In this document: in pieces, positions 1 to 13,388 of the stretch
How the letters are laid out: each line of letters begins with the position of its first letter
How positions within the stretch are numbered: position 1 is the first letter of the stretch
Assembly (NCBI GenBank): GCA_002989075.1
Contig: PSQN01000015.1
Coordinates: 682,001-746,000 of the forward strand
Length of the DNA: 64,000 nucleotides
From: Arthonia radiata
Taxonomy: Eukaryota; Ascomycota; Arthoniomycetes; Arthoniales; Arthoniaceae
Direction of reading: 5' to 3'
Program-made: the position numbers and the translations under genes
Notes under the pieces: generated by a model
The model's input: only the letters and a program-made list of their open reading frames with translations
Database searches by the model: none
Told to the model about the DNA's origin: nothing

Positions 1-3000
1 AATTGGTAGGTTAGGGTCGAATATTGCTAGTACAGGCCTAATTTTAAAAGCTTCCTTAAGCTCTTTAAATACTAATTGTTCTTTTTGCGTTTAAAAGAAT
101 TCTATCGATTATTTCGTCTGTTAAGACAGCGGTGCTGTAATTCGGCTAAAGTTGAATATCTACTACCTATAGTAGTTAACAAAACTAAGAAACTGTTGTA
201 ATTGTTTTATATTCTTTAGTATAGGCTAGGTTAGAACGAATTAAATCTTTAAATCTTCTATTTGAAGACCGTACTCAGTAATTATAAATCTAAGAAATTC
301 GACGGATTGTTGGTAAAACTAGGTTTTCTCGATATTGATTTGTAAATCGGTACGCGCTAATCTTTCTAATACCTTCTTAATATATTTCTTATATTCTTCT
401 AGTATACGGCTGTACACTAGGATATTGTCTAGATAAGTAGTTATAAATAAGTTTAGGTAATTACTGAGCGTATTGTTAATTAGTTTCTAAAATGATACTG
501 GTACGTTTATTAGCCCGAAGGGTATAACACAGTACTTAAAAAGTCTGTATCTGGTATAGAAGGCCGTTTTCTATTCTTCGCCTTTCTTTATATAGATTAG
601 GTTGTAGGCTCCTCGTAGGTCAAACTTAGTAAACTACTGTGCGTTATACAGTCGGTCTATAATTTTGTCGATGCGTAGTAGTAAATATTAGTTTTTAATA
701 GTTACTCCGTTCAATTGTCTGTAGTCTACATAGAGTCGTAGTTTGCTATTCTTTTTTGGTACGAAGAGTATTAGGTATTCGGCTAGTAATTTCGATTTCT
801 AGATAAATTCTTTCTTAAGGTTTTCGTCGAAGTAGTCGCGGAGCGCTTAATTTTCTGCTTCTAATAGAGAGTATATTAGACCGAATATTGGTGTCTTGCC
901 TTCTTATAAAGGTATTGTGTAATCTTACGGTTTGTGTTCTAAGAGAGCTGAGTTTAGCTTAGCTTTCTCAAATAGATATTAGAATTAATCGTATTCCTCG
1001 GGTATCTTAGTAATTAACTAAGTACTTGTTATCGTATAGAATCGTTAACGTATAGTCGTCTCTTATTTATACTTGCGTGTAGTTAGCTATAGACGAGATA
1101 CTGCGTTAAACTTCTCTCGTAAAATATCTAAGTGTCGGAGTATAGTAGTACTAACCTGCGTAAGTTCCTTATCGCGCTTCTTATTCTTACTACTAAAAAT
1201 AGCTTGTAGGGTATTCGTTCCGCAGAACGACTCTTGTTTAGAGTACTTATACCTAGTAAAGAGGAGTTTTTTAGTTCTTTAATTTACTTTTAGGTTATAT
1301 TGTTGCAACTAAGGTATACTTAGTACAGCGTAGTACTAATTAATATCTATAATATTGTAAGTAATTTCTTCTTAATAGTTCCCGATTATTATATCTATTG
1401 GCAAAGTCTTATAGTCGACTCTTTCCTCTATCTCTTAGAATCTAGATAGTATGTAGGGTAATTTCTTCTTTTGTGTTTGTATCTGGTACTCCTCGACGTA
1501 ACGTATCGAGATAAAGTTGCCTATTGCGCTAGAATCGATTATAATTTCAATGTTTCTATAGTTTATTATTACCTAAGTGTGTAGATATGTTTTATAGGTA
1601 GCTGAGCTCGCGCAGAGCTAGACTCTTAGAGAGTCTAACCGTTGGACGGGCCGGTACTGCTACTCTTAAAGTAGTTGGCCTAGCCTTTTTTCTATCGATC
1701 GTGTACGTTCTAGAGTATTTTAGGTACTAGAACCTATTGTCGGTTGATTTACTATAAGAATTCCTGTATAGGGTGTCCTAGTACTACTTTTATTATAACG
1801 TTTAGTTTATTGTTTACGATCCCTGCTTTAATTACGCAATTATCGCTAGTTACAACTCGTCGTATCTATAGATTATACATTGTTGGTCGAAGATATTAGT
1901 ACTAACTACGCAATTCTAGACCCTTAATAAGGTAGTCTACTAGTCGTCGTAGACGTAAGTAAATATATCCCAAAATATTGTTTATTTCTCTATTAGTGCT
2001 TAACTTCCCCTCGTAAAAGGCTAACTAACAGAGTCTCTATATTATTCCTTCTCAACGAATTGGAGTTTACTCTTTCTAGTTAGTATCGTTCTCGAGAGAG
2101 GATTCCGTACTATTAGAATCTATGTTTTTGTCTTTGAGTCGTTGTCTTATCTGTAACGTATCGTAGCTACTATCTTGCTTAGCTTCTATAGTCTATTCTT
2201 CCTTAGATTCCCCTTAGGTTTCTAGATAAGGTAATCTAGATCGTTCTCGGGTGAGGTCTAGTTCTTGTATCGAACCTTGTTTTAGAGATGTTAGTTTCTT
2301 TGGTTACTATCTTAACTCTAATTTATTAGATTCGTAGATCGTATAGTTATCGTTATAGCACGCGGTCTAGAATAGTGTTTCGTGTAATGCAACGGTACTC
2401 TGTATCTAATACCTCGGAATAGTGCGGTCAATGTTGTTTCAATTCTGTAGGTTTTGTTTTTCCTGTTTTATTTGTCGTTCTTTTGTTTTTTCCTATGACT
2501 CGCTGTCCGTATCCTAGTTTTTGTATAAGTCAAACAAGTTTAGTTCGTTGTACTTCTTATTAGAAGTAACCTAGTGAGTGTCGTTCGGGTTACAGAAGGC
2601 GCTCTAGTAGGTGTTCTTCTGCTCCTTAATTAGTCCGGTAACGTACTCGTACCAGTTCTGATTAATCTTTAGTAAGAGACCTAACTCTTAAATAGGACGA
2701 TTCCTAATTAAGCTTATATACTATTGGTCGGAGAAGACCGCTAGTAATTCTATCGCCTTATCGCGACTATTGTCCTTCTATATCTAGATAGTTATATTGA
2801 ACTGTTATCGCGGGAAGCGGGGTTTCTAAGATTAGTTGTTGTACCCGCTTCGTCCGGTACTGTTGAACTGTTGTTTCTTAAAACGGTATTCCTTAACTTA
2901 ATGCTCTAGTTTCCCGCAATATAAGCATAACTTATTCTTTATTCTATATTCTCTTTCCTAGTTGTTTAGTTTTCCTTGAAGCTTTATAAAATCTAACTCT

Positions 3001-3707
3001 ATTGGATCGCCTCGGTCTTATCGTAAGTTTGCTCGATTCTTTGCTCTGTAGAATCTATTAGTAGGGTTACCTTTCTTTTCTATCTATCTTTCGAAGTTAC
3101 TGTCGTCGATCTCCTTTGCTCGCTATATAAAGCTGTCGAGGTCGTTAAACTTCTCTCTACAAATATAGATTATTTCCTTAATATAGTCCTTAAGTCTTTC
3201 GTAAAAGGTCTCAATAAGAGGTTTTTTGTCCTATCCTGTTTAATTAGCATACTATATAAATTCGGCGGCGTATCTGCTCGCTAGTTCTATTTGCTTAAGG
3301 TTCCTAAGCTTCCTAATAGCGATACGTTTAGCGTCGGTCTATCTAAAGATTTTACGAAGCTTCTTCTAAAAGAAGGTAAAGCTAGCAAAGAACTCGTCGG
3401 TGTCCTTGCGCCTACTCTTTATTAAAGTAAACAAAAAGTTGTCGAGATAATACTCAACCTACTTGTAGGCATCTCTATCTATATAAGAGGTAGTAAATAG
3501 AACTATAGTAGTGTCGTTTAGAAACTAGTCTTTATAAGTTCTAAAGTATATAGCTAAGCGTATTAAGAATAAAGTAACTTTAAAATGTTTATCTAGGAAG
3601 CTTTTTTCTATCTTAGTGTTAACGTTCGATATCTTACTTATGCTAGCTATCCTGTTGGCTAACTTGTTTGTAGTATCGCGGCTATTGGGTGTCGAAGAGA
3701 TAGACAT
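1..3707 (-). pseudogene. A1 gag-pol relic (partial)
   Basis: The frame opens at 3,707 with MSISSTPNSRD, homologous to the gag start of A2 (MFTTLVPNSRD). About 260 codons on, near 2,920-2,945, lies a retroviral zinc knuckle in which the first two Cys and the His remain (LYCGK then H) and the last Cys reads Tyr. Further left come the protease and the reverse transcriptase palm and fingers, with the conserved Asp region of the palm near 420-450; the reading leaves the window inside the RNase H part. Stops are scattered through all of it, so no full protein can be made. The small frame at 1,073-1,282 on the plus strand is antisense to this region and is not counted as a gene. Confidence 0.85.
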
Positions 3708-3749
3708 AACTAATCTACTTTCTCTACTTTCGTAGCGAGTCTATTAAAG

Positions 3750-4020
3750 TATAACGCCGGTCGCTAGAAGGACTGAACTAAGGCTTACTTGTCTTGTATG
3801 CTTATTGACCTTAGTAGTAAGTATCTTGTGTACTAGAGACTAAAAGGTAGGAGAGGCGAGATAGATTATAGAAGGTAAGAGGGGCTTAACTAAAGTAGAT
3901 AGAAGATAAAGTACGTTACTTAAATAAAGTTAAGAAACTTGTATTTAGATATTAAGTTAATAGACTAAAGTTTATTCTAAGGTCGGTTATTAGTTTAGCT
4001 ATATAGTCTAAGGTACAAAG
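3750..4020 (-). repeat. A1 partial 5' LTR (minus orientation)
   Basis: The sequence matches the reverse complement of the 472-bp A-family LTR at 22,408-22,879, beginning at its terminal TATAAC and continuing for about 270 bp. Homology ends near 4,020, where unrelated sequence beginning TGTTTCC (4,024) starts. The remaining 200 bp of LTR is absent. Confidence 0.8.
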
Positions 4021-4023
4021 GTA

Positions 4024-6181
4024 TGTTTCCTTGTATCTAATAGTTCCGACACTTTCTTTGTCGCGTAGTCGGAATTCTATTGCGACATAGCGACGTTGCC
4101 GACGTCGCTATATCGGAGGCGTTGGGTATACTGTATAATACTCTAATAAGGCTGGCTGCGCTTAGCCCTGTACTAGCCTAATATAGTAAGATCGTAATAT
4201 TAAGTAAGTAAACGATCCTAAGGATCTAAACGCTGAGGATTATAAGGTAGAGCCTTTAGTCTCTTATCTCGATCTAAAAGACTTAACTTTTAGTTAACTC
4301 TTCCTGCGTTCGTATAATAATATCGGTAAATTTAGCTCATAGGGTAGTAGTCTAGCTAGCTCCGGTAATAGTAGCGGTACTTCTAACGTCGATAGCAATA
4401 ATTGTATCCGCTAGCGTCTTAATATAGAAGAACTAGAGGATGTACGGGTACCGAAGTTAATAGAGAAAATATTAGCGGAGAAGCGTGTAAGCGAGTTAGG
4501 CAATTTATATAGTTAGTTTAGAATACTTTATAGAGCAAAGCTAGTATTACTACCAACGCCGATTACTAATCTAGATATACTACCGTTGTCTCCGCCTCTC
4601 CTAGTTTATAATTCGAGCGATGTTCTAGAGAGCATCGGTAGTAGGAAAATCGACTACGACGACTATCTAGATAGAAAGTACTTTAGTAACAATAACAACG
4701 AAGCAAGCACTCTGCGTACGCCTTCGCCTAGTTCGCTAGAAGCTTACTATCGTACGTACATACCGATTAAGTATCCGAATCTAAATTAAGATTCGATTCG
4801 TTCTAACTCGCTATCGAGCCCTTTACCTACATTATATAGGCTATTAGAATTCTTTTTTAGTTTAGCCTTTACTTTTACTATATCCGCGGAGGAGCGGTTT
4901 GCTGAGGCATTCGCTACCGCTACAGCAGACTTAAATTAACTGTATGCTTCTAAGACGTATAAGGAAGCTATAAAGATAGATCTAAATAATTAAAGAAAGG
5001 TAATAGCTAAGGAGATCGGATCGCAGGAAGCTAACAAAACATTTTACTGGAGACATCCGCCGAAGGGTGCAAAGGTCCTCGCTACTAAGTAGGTATTCAA
5101 TCTAAAGACTAACGATCGCGGTATGGTTGTACGGTACAAGGCATATATAGTAGCGAAGGGATTTCTCTAGAACAAAGGTAGCTTTAATAAGACGTTTGCA
5201 GCCGTAGCGAAGACTAATACGTTCTATATCTTTATAGCTCTAGTCGCAGTACTAGACCTTAAGTATAATTAGATAAATGCCGTAACTATATTTCTAAATC
5301 TCTATCTTCCCGACGACGTCGAAATTTAAATAAAACCGCCTGAGAGGGTAACACTACTGTATCTAAACATAAAGTAGCTCCTCTTCTGCACGCTATACGG
5401 CTTAAAGCAGTCTGTACGTAAGTAGTATTAAGATGCCGCTAGAACCCTTACTCGACAGGGATTTGTTTGTTTAGAGATAAACTATTGCCTGTTCTTTAAA
5501 GAAAAGACCTAGATCTTAATCTACGTTAACGACTTTCTAGTTGCGGCACCGTTACGACGTAAGGTAAATAAGACCAAGAAGGTTCTAACCCGTAGCTATA
5601 AGATAAAGGACCTAGGTAAGTTAAAATACTTCCTAAGCATTAAAATAGAGCGAGATAGGTCTCGCTACAAGGTAAAGCTAAGTTAGAAAGCATACCTAGA
5701 GCGAATACTAGTAGAATTAGATATAGACAACTACAGCCTTAGAGCCTCGCTACTACTAAAGGGTATGCAGCTTAATCCTCCTTCTAACGGATATTAGGCT
5801 CCAACAGACCTATTAGTATAGTATTAGCGTACAAGCGGATTCTTAATGTATGCCGCTATAATTACTCGACCGGACTTTGCCTACGAGGTTGCTAAGCTTT
5901 GTCGGTTTATAGCTAATTCTACGGAGCAATATATAGTAGGACTAAAGTTAGTATACCGGTATATAAAGGGTATATTAGACATTAGCATTACTTTTAACTT
6001 TAAGGCAGATACCCTAAAGAATATCGGTATATTAGGATAGAGCGATTCTACTTATAAAGACAATAAGGAGAATCGCTGCTTATACTTAGGTTACGTCTTT
6101 ACCATTAGAACTAAGGTAAAGGGCCCCGTTACGTAGCAGTCCGGACTACAGAGGATTGTAACTTTAAGCTTAACCGAGGCT
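4024..6181 (+). pseudogene. E: Ty1/Copia relic, left part (linker and reverse transcriptase)
   Basis: From about 4,200 a degraded plus-strand frame can be followed: a Ser/Asn-rich linker (best open at 4,586-4,789), then a Copia-type reverse transcriptase. Recognisable pieces are the entry block around VFNLKTN (5,097), AYIVAKGF (5,143), LYGLKQ (5,392), and the catalytic YVDD box now reading YVND (about 5,523). After these come the C-terminal block with RPDFAYEVAKL (5,868) and a YIKGILD segment (5,960). Gag and integrase are missing, so the element is 5'-truncated. The frame breaks at 6,181 where B1 inserted and resumes at 14,199. The D-to-N change in the active site is a G-to-A transition typical of RIP. 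The left limit is uncertain. Confidence 0.8.
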
Positions 6182-6377
6182 TGTAATGCATAAACGTCCC
6201 GATAGCGAATTGAGACGGAATGTTGCCTATTTGGGAAGGCTACGATCCTTGAAGGATATCTTCCCTCCAGTGAACGCATTCCTTTCTGGTCTCCTTAATA
6301 ATTAGCTTGAATACCAGTAGGGCCTATCTAGACCCTTTTTGCCACCTAACTGCTTTCTGCCCTATACCCAGATTACA
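6182..6377 (+). repeat. B1 5' LTR (196 bp)
   Basis: It begins TGTAATGCATAAACG and ends CAGATTACA. It aligns end to end with the LTRs at 13,998, 24,542 and 32,213. Confidence 0.97.
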
Positions 6378-6516
6378 TTCTAATTATTCTAAACCTACGA
6401 GGGGGGCGGCCGGCAGTTAGATACCTTATTGACGTCGCTTAGGGGTTAACCCGATATAATCGAGTATAGTCGAGACTCCGTATATACGTTAAAATAAATA
6501 ATATTAAAATTAATTA

Positions 6517-9500
6517 ATGGCCGGTGCTAGCAAGTACCGTGTTTAAAGAGAATAAGTAAGGAACTAAGTACGCAACGGTAGTCGCTTTATATTCGCCGCA
6601 CAAGTAGAATACAGAGCGTAGCAAAATATAGTCAACGCCGAAGAAAACTAGAACCCTTATATAAGATCCGACGACTACAATAAGCAAGAGGGCTTATAAG
6701 CCGGCAAACAGACGCCGAGCAGATCGCAAACTAAGAAGAACAATAGTCTAAACCAAAATAATGACAACAACGAAGAGGCCTACTAAGACTCTAATCGCAA
6801 AGAATCTCTCTTTAGCGCCTTATTAAGCATTAAGATACAAAAGCTGAGACAAGAACTGCTAGCACAGCAACAGCAGCATACTATTAAGAAGCTTAAGCTC
6901 GAAAAGCGAACACTCAAAGTTGAGCTCCAGTTTACCCGCAATTTGAAGGCTAGTAGCAAGCGGCTACGAGGCGATTTAAGCCTTTAAAGCTAGATTAACG
7001 AGCTCTTTAAGAAAGAGGCGTCTAAGCTTAAGAGAGCTATAAGCTCTATAGGTACTCGATAAACTTAAACTATTAAGAAAAGATTTTAGATAGCCAATAT
7101 ATTGGACCCCGACAACGTTTATATTATTATTTAGTACGTTTAGAGACTTTCTAGAGACCTAACGGATAGGTAGCAAACTTATATCGAAGAGAATAAAGAG
7201 AAGACGTTACTTTACGTATAAGCGTACTTTAAAGAATAGGTAATAGAATATATTATCGACCTAGCTATAACTACTATAGCTAACGTAGAAAAGTTCTTTA
7301 CGTTGATATAGAGTTCAACGTAGAAGCTTAAGAACTTTCTAAGCTTTCTATAGAACGAAGAAACTAAGTTGCTAGGTAGCAAGATACTAGACCCGAATCG
7401 GGCTGTATTCTACTATACGCGCTTACCTTTATAAATTAAGGCGAAGCTAATTAAGCAAGGTTTCTTAGAGAATCTGCTTAAAGACACAAACAAGCTTCTA
7501 AAGAAAGTTTGTTAATATATAAATATTAATCGTAGTATATCGTAGGACGCCCGCAATACTAATATAAATCGAGATCGCTCCGGTAGCGGATCGGATATAA
7601 ACTATGGTAGTTATAACGCTAGAGCATCTCTACAGGGGTCGGGCCGCGGACGAGGTAGTTTATATCGAAAACGAGGTAACTTGCCGGTCCGATAAAGAGA
7701 CAATAGCTCTGCCGCATAGAGGCAACTAGGGTCGATATATAGTAAGGCAAACATTACCTACTTTATATACAATTAGAAAGGGCATTATGCTACTAAATAT
7801 ACTATACCCTAAACCAATGTCAATTTAACGCTAGTTAAGTAGAGAAACGATAGGTCCTAAGAGTAAGCCTCGCGTCTCTAAAGCTTAAAGCTGTCGATCA
7901 ACGGTAAGGACAAATTAAAGTCTCGATACAGCTAAACAGGTCGCCGCAAGAGGTCCTCGCGCTAGTAGATTTCGGTACAGAGATTAACCTTATTAATTAT
8001 TGTATTGTACTTAAAAGAGGATAGCAAAAATTATATAGAGTAAAGCTTCTGTATACTAAGTTCCTTAATAAAAATAAGCTATAGCTCTATAGCGCGTATA
8101 ACGTAAATATAACCGTAAGAGATGTATATAGAGAGAAACAGTATTACTAACTCTATCTATATTCAGCTAACTTTATAGAATATAGCCTCGTCTTAGAATA
8201 CCTATAGCTTAAGTAAGTTGAGCTTTAAATTAGCTAGACGATAAGAACAATTGCTTAGGGAAACCTCTCTACGCCTAAAGAACGGGTAGTAGAAGCTAAA
8301 TCTATTAAGATTGTTAATAAAGACGTAATTTTAGTATATTTATAAAGAGGCGAACAGTATTACTCCGCAATCTTATAGATAGAAGCGGATAAACGTTATA
8401 AATATTAAATAGCGGTCCTATTAGACGTTAGTTCGCTGCTAGACTAGATTCTAGATAGCGAGCCTAAGAAAGTAGAGAAGTGAGATAAGCTTTCTCCTTA
8501 GTACGCTAAATATAAAGATATCTTTTCTAAAGAACTATCGAGTAAGCTTACGCCGCTTAATAAGTATACTTATAAGATTAAGCTTAAGAATAGCATAGAA
8601 CCTCCGTATAAGCTAATCTACCCTATATCGTAGGATAAGCTAAAGACGCTCTAAGAGTATCTAAATGCTATAATTAAGAAAGGATAGATACAACCCTCTA
8701 CCAGTTCGGCGGGTGCTTCGGTTCTGTTTATACTTAAGGTAGACGGATCGTTGAGACTATATATTAACTACCGCGGTTTAAACAATATAACTATAAAGAA
8801 TTGCTACAAATTGCCGCTAGTCTCTAAGATTCTTAATCGTCTATAAGGCTCAAAGGTGTTTATAAAGCTTAATCTTTGCGATGCCTATTACCGTATCTAT
8901 ATCTACAAAGGGGATAAGTAGAAGACAGCGTTTTATACCCGATACGGGTACTATAAATACCTAGTAATACCTTTTAGACTAACAAACGCCCCTGCTACGT
9001 TCCAGGTATATATCTATAAAGCTATAGGCAATCTTGTTAATACTGTGTATATCGTTTATATAGACAATATCTTAATTTTCTTTAAAGACGAGGAAAGCTA
9101 TAAAGACTATATTAAAGAAGTTCTGCGAAGGCTCCGTAAATAAGGTTTATTTGCAAAGCTATTTAAGTATTAATTTTACACTACCAAGGTTTCTTTTCTA
9201 GGGTTTACTATAGAAGTCGATAGTGTCGAAATAGACCTAAAAAGAGTATAGACTATAGCCGAATGGCCAGTTCCTACTACCGTAAAGTAGATTCTGTCCT
9301 TCCTAGGATTTATAAACTTCTACCAGCGATTTATCTATAAATTTAGCCGCATTGTAGCGTCAATAAACGTACTAACGAAAGACGTTAAGTTTGTCTAGAG
9401 CAAAGCCCAATAAAAAGCTTTTGAAGCGCTAAAGCAAGCCTTTATAAATATACTAGTACTAACGTACTTTAACCCGGTACTATTAATCGTTTTAATAACT

Positions 9501-12060
9501 AACGCATTAGACTTTATAATAGTAGTAATCTTACTTTAGCTAAGGAGAGATAGTCGATTGCTATTGCCGTTAAATATTAACTTAAGCTTATTTACACTAG
9601 ATATAGCGGATACCGCCCAAACTAGTATTAATAATAAGGTAGATATATATCTACATTCGGTAGCGTTCTTTTTAAAGAAATTTGTAGACGCTAAGCTAAG
9701 ATATAATATCTATAATAAAGAGCTTATAGCAATATAGACTAGCTTTAAGTACTAGCGCTATTACCTTATTAGTACATAGCACTTAGTAAAGGTCGTAATA
9801 GACTATAATAATCTATAATATTTTATAATAACAAAAGTATTGTCTCGCCGATAGACGCACTAGATAGAAGACCTATTAGCATTTAACTTTAAAATACTAT
9901 ACCGTATAGATAGTAAGAACCTAGCAGACGCACCGTCGCGCCGTCTAGATTATAAGAATTTACGTAGAGTAAAGAAAGACAACGCCAACAAGATATTGTT
10001 GAGCTTATAGTAGAAGCTTAGAAGAGATACTACTTTGTTTAGTGCTAGAGAAGAGCCCTCTAGCCTAGAAGAAGGTATAATTACTACCTTAATTATATTG
10101 CTTAAAAATTAGTTTAAACACTGTTAGCGGTTTAGCCACCGACCTAAAACCTTGAACGCGACTATAGCTCAAATAGAAGGTAGATCGGAGTTAGATACAG
10201 ACCTTATATAGAACGCCTAGGAGCGAGAAACGCGTCTATCTTTCTCTACTAATACAGAGCCTTTTTCGGTAGCTCTCGTATTACGAGTTAAGATAGTTGC
10301 AGCTACCGCTCTTAAAACAGCTTACAATAATACTTTTTAGGGTCTTACAACCCTAATCCTTAAAGCCTAGTAGAGGGACGCCTTTATAAAGCAGAAAGTA
10401 TCGGAGTTAAAATTATTGGCTAGGACTAAAAGTTAGTAGAGTAATAAAATAGCAACGAATCGCCATTAAGCCGATATAAGAAAGCGCTGTGCGAGTCGAA
10501 TCGACTTAGATACCCTAATAGAGCCTAACTTAAACTCTAAGTCTCTAAAGTACGTAGAATAGTTAGTCGATAGCTATAAATTGTTGCGCTAAGGTAGCAA
10601 AATCTAGATACTAGAATGCTCTACGTTAAAGCTTAAAATTATAAGCAGAAATTATAATAATAAGCTTGTTAACTACTTTAAGGTCAAAAAGATTCTTAAA
10701 ATTCTAAGACATAAATATGCGTAAAAAAAGATAGTAACGTATATTAAAAACTTTGTTGCTAAATATAATATATGCTAACAGACAGCTATAAAGAGATATA
10801 AGCTATATAGCGAAATAACAGCGATATTAGTTCTAATTGGCCTCTTTAAGGACCTATCTTTAGACTTTGTTGTTAAACTACCGATAGTTTTTTTAAAGAA
10901 CGGGGACATTGTTGATTTAATTCTTGTAGTTGTAGACCGCTTTTCTAAGTTTATAACCTATATTTTAGTTAGTAAAACTATAAATGCTATAGAGCTAGCG
11001 AAAGTACTTTACAAACACTAGGCGAAAACGTTAGGATTCCCGAGAAGCCTCTTGTCTAATAGAGAATCTATATTTATTAGCTTATATTGGAGCACCTTTT
11101 ACCAGTATTTGGCTGTAAAACAAAGGTTAAGCACAGCGTTTTACCCTTAAACTAATAACTAAACCGAGCGTTAAAACTAGAAGCTTAAAAACTACCTACG
11201 TATCTACATCTCTTAGAATTAAGATAACTGGTATAAGTATCTAAAAGAAGCTACTTTTACGTACAATTTAAAAGTTTATTTATTAACAAAAATTTTGCCG
11301 ATTAAATACGCGTTCGGTTGCGTTATAGACGTACTAGACGGCGCGCCGCCGCCGAATTGGCACTATACTGTAGTTAAGCTAAACAACCTTTCTGTCGACA
11401 AGGATACCTCTCGTTAAGGAGAGAGGTAGCCTAAGCTAGAACATTCTATAGCAGTTAAGTATATAGAAGAACGCCTTCTCCGCTAACAAAAAATAAAGCA
11501 GCAGCTAGAGAAAGCTTAGCGTCTGTAAATAGAATAGTACAATACTAAGTATATACTAAAATACTATGTAGTAGGTAACTTAGTGCTACTGTTATTAAAG
11601 AATCTTAAGACAAAGAGGCCAATAAAGAAGCTCGACGATCGAAGCTTAGGACTATTTAGAATCCTTAAGAAAGTAGGTAAATAAGCTTACTAGCTGGTAC
11701 TATTAAACTTCTACTACATCTACTCTGTCTTCTACGTATCCTTACTAGAGCCATATCGCCGTCGGCCCGGTACAGAACCGCCTGGTTCGGTCGAAGTTAA
11801 TAGTAATAAAGAATAGCTTGTTAAGGCGATTCGCTTTAAGGTTAAGAATAAAGACTAGTATTGAACTAAGTAGCAGAGGTAGTTAAAGGTAAATAATACA
11901 ATAGAGCCGCGGGTATATCTTAAAGACTCTAACGCCCTTAAGAAATTTAAGAAGCGTAAAGATGCTAAGCTAAGAGATAAGCATCTAAGACGAACTAGGC
12001 AACGTAGATAAGAAAGGGCTATAAGCCTACGTAATTAGTCTACGATATAACACCGAATAA
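6517..12060 (+). pseudogene. B1 gag-pol relic
   Basis: The start codon at 6,517 (MAGASKY) is shared with B2. The N-terminal 300 codons are Gln/Lys/Leu-rich and coiled-coil-like (around KLRQELL, 6,846), typical of a Gypsy gag. The reverse transcriptase runs about 8,580-9,280; its palm motif reads YIDN (about 9,057), one catalytic Asp having become Asn. The RNase H end with ADA(L)SRR-like residues is near 9,930. Integrase follows (about 10,600-11,350), with the first catalytic Asp region (LDFVVKLP, VVVDRFSKF) intact near 10,860-10,950. A chromodomain (about 11,800-11,900) and a basic tail end the protein near 12,000. Dense TAA/TAG stops rule out function. Confidence 0.92.
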
Positions 12061-13106
12061 AAGGTAGAATACCTCGAGTATAGTTTAGAATATAGAATTA
12101 GTATAGTATTAAACTCTAAGACTATTTATATATAATTATAAAGCTTAAGCTATAAGAAAGCTAAAATAAGACTTATATAGGAAGAAAATATAGAACAATT
12201 CTAATAAGCCAAGGAAAACTACTTATATAGACTAAACTTTAGCTAAATAAAAGGCAGAAAACTACAAAAAGACTACTTAAACTGGCACCAAAGTTAGTAC
12301 GGATCGGCGGTATAATACTATTTAACCTAGCCGCGACTACCGTCAACGCGGTCTTAAATCTAATCAACTAGACCTACTATAGCTAGCTCGTAAGAAGCCT
12401 TATTTATAGATAGCTGAGGGCCGTACAACCCTATACCAGAATTAAAGCTCTAGCGTAGCGCCTTAATACGCTTAAAATCGTTAGTATCGGCCTACTCGAC
12501 CGACTTAGTGCTTAGACCGCGCTACTAGGCCTATAGCTAAACGTAAAAGGCGCGAAGTAGAGTAAGATAGTCGTTACAGAAAGACTCTTCGTTATTCTAG
12601 ACGTTCTCGCTAAAGGTTAAGAAGAAGTTAGCGCATATAAGAAGGTTGTAGGTACGTCTCTATCGAGCGGAGACTTAGTATATATTAATATAAGGTTAAT
12701 TAGTATCTAAGACGGGAGGGTATTAGACTTACTATCTTATACTTATCTTCTAACCTCCTAATACTAGTACAGCGAGTATACTTAGTATACTGCCTCTTAG
12801 GCTACTCGCAGTTTTAGTCCTTATAATACTTAAAATCGAAGTTTGCGGAAGAACTACTATATACAGCTATATCGTTAAATAAGACCTTTATATAACGGTA
12901 GTATACTAAAACGTAAGCCTCTAGCTAAGACTAGATTAACGTAGATATAGCGCAAAAAGCGGGATTCGAGGAGACAGACCGATAAGACTTTATAGACGAC
13001 TCGGGCTTATAAGCAGTACCGCGGTAATAAGGAGAACGAACAATCTTGTTATCGTTGAAGTCGTCTTTACGGACGTAACGCTTTTAACGAGCTAGAATGC
13101 TAATAG

Positions 13107-13388
13107 TTAGACTAAGACAAAGCAATAAGAGATAGGAGACTTATAAAGAGTCGTAGGAGTTAGAGACACGCTATTTAGTTCGAAAGAGCATAAAATAGGA
13201 GAAGCTACAGATAATTTAGAAATTAGTAAAGCAACCTTGAGAGCTTTCTTCTTACAGGCGTTATAAAGAAGAGCTTCAAGATTAATAGCAGCTTTAAGGT
13301 TCTTAATACCGCGAGTTAAGCGGCGAGTTGGCGCTTTAAGAGAGCTCGCTCTAGCAGCAAGTTTGTTGATAGGGTTAAAACCCGACAT
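13107..13388 (-). CDS. B1 antisense frame between pol and 3' LTR (93 codons)
   Basis: This is a stop-free minus-strand frame beginning MSGFNPINKLAARASS, rich in Lys, Arg, Ala and Leu. It lies about 610 bp inside the 3' LTR and points towards pol. B2 has the same frame at the same place (31,322-31,603), also open over all 93 codons. The first 60 residues look like a basic amphipathic helix region, with no membrane segment and no known domain that I recognise. Past its stop, a second minus-strand frame continues with Cys- and Tyr-rich stretches (see the B2 entry). The lack of Gln and Trp codons may itself explain why RIP left it open, so openness alone does not prove it is a gene. Function unknown. 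Confidence 0.4.
   Translation of the reverse strand: MSGFNPINKLAARASSLKAPTRRLTRGIKNLKAAINLEALLYNACKKKALKVALLISKLSVASPILCSFELNSVSLTPTTLYKSPISYCFVLV

Larger units (their letters stand above)
1..4020 (-). mobile_element. A1: Ty3/Gypsy chromovirus, truncated copy, RIP-degraded
   Basis: This is an LTR retrotransposon on the minus strand, homologous to A2 (22,408-37,430): position 1 corresponds to about 34,300 of A2, and the gag start at 3,707 corresponds to 22,922. Reading from right to left it holds a partial 5' LTR (3,750 to about 4,020), gag, the protease and the front of reverse transcriptase, then runs off the window. The LTR match stops abruptly just after a TAAGGTACA shared with A2, so the outer part of the LTR was lost or cut by Copia relic E. 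Stops are almost all TAA/TAG, as expected when RIP hits CAA, CAG and TGG codons. The integrase and the 3' part are outside the window. Confidence 0.9.

Noticed and set aside
1073-1282. 69-codon plus-strand frame, with a homolog at 33,027-33,236 minus
   Set aside because: It is exactly antisense to the pol of A1 and A2 in a conserved coding region, has no start context or domain, and is explained as a shadow frame.
4024-4200. Possible 5' LTR of Copia relic E starting TGTTTCC
   Set aside because: No matching LTR is found at the other end of E near 14,530-14,965, so it is only used as an approximate border.
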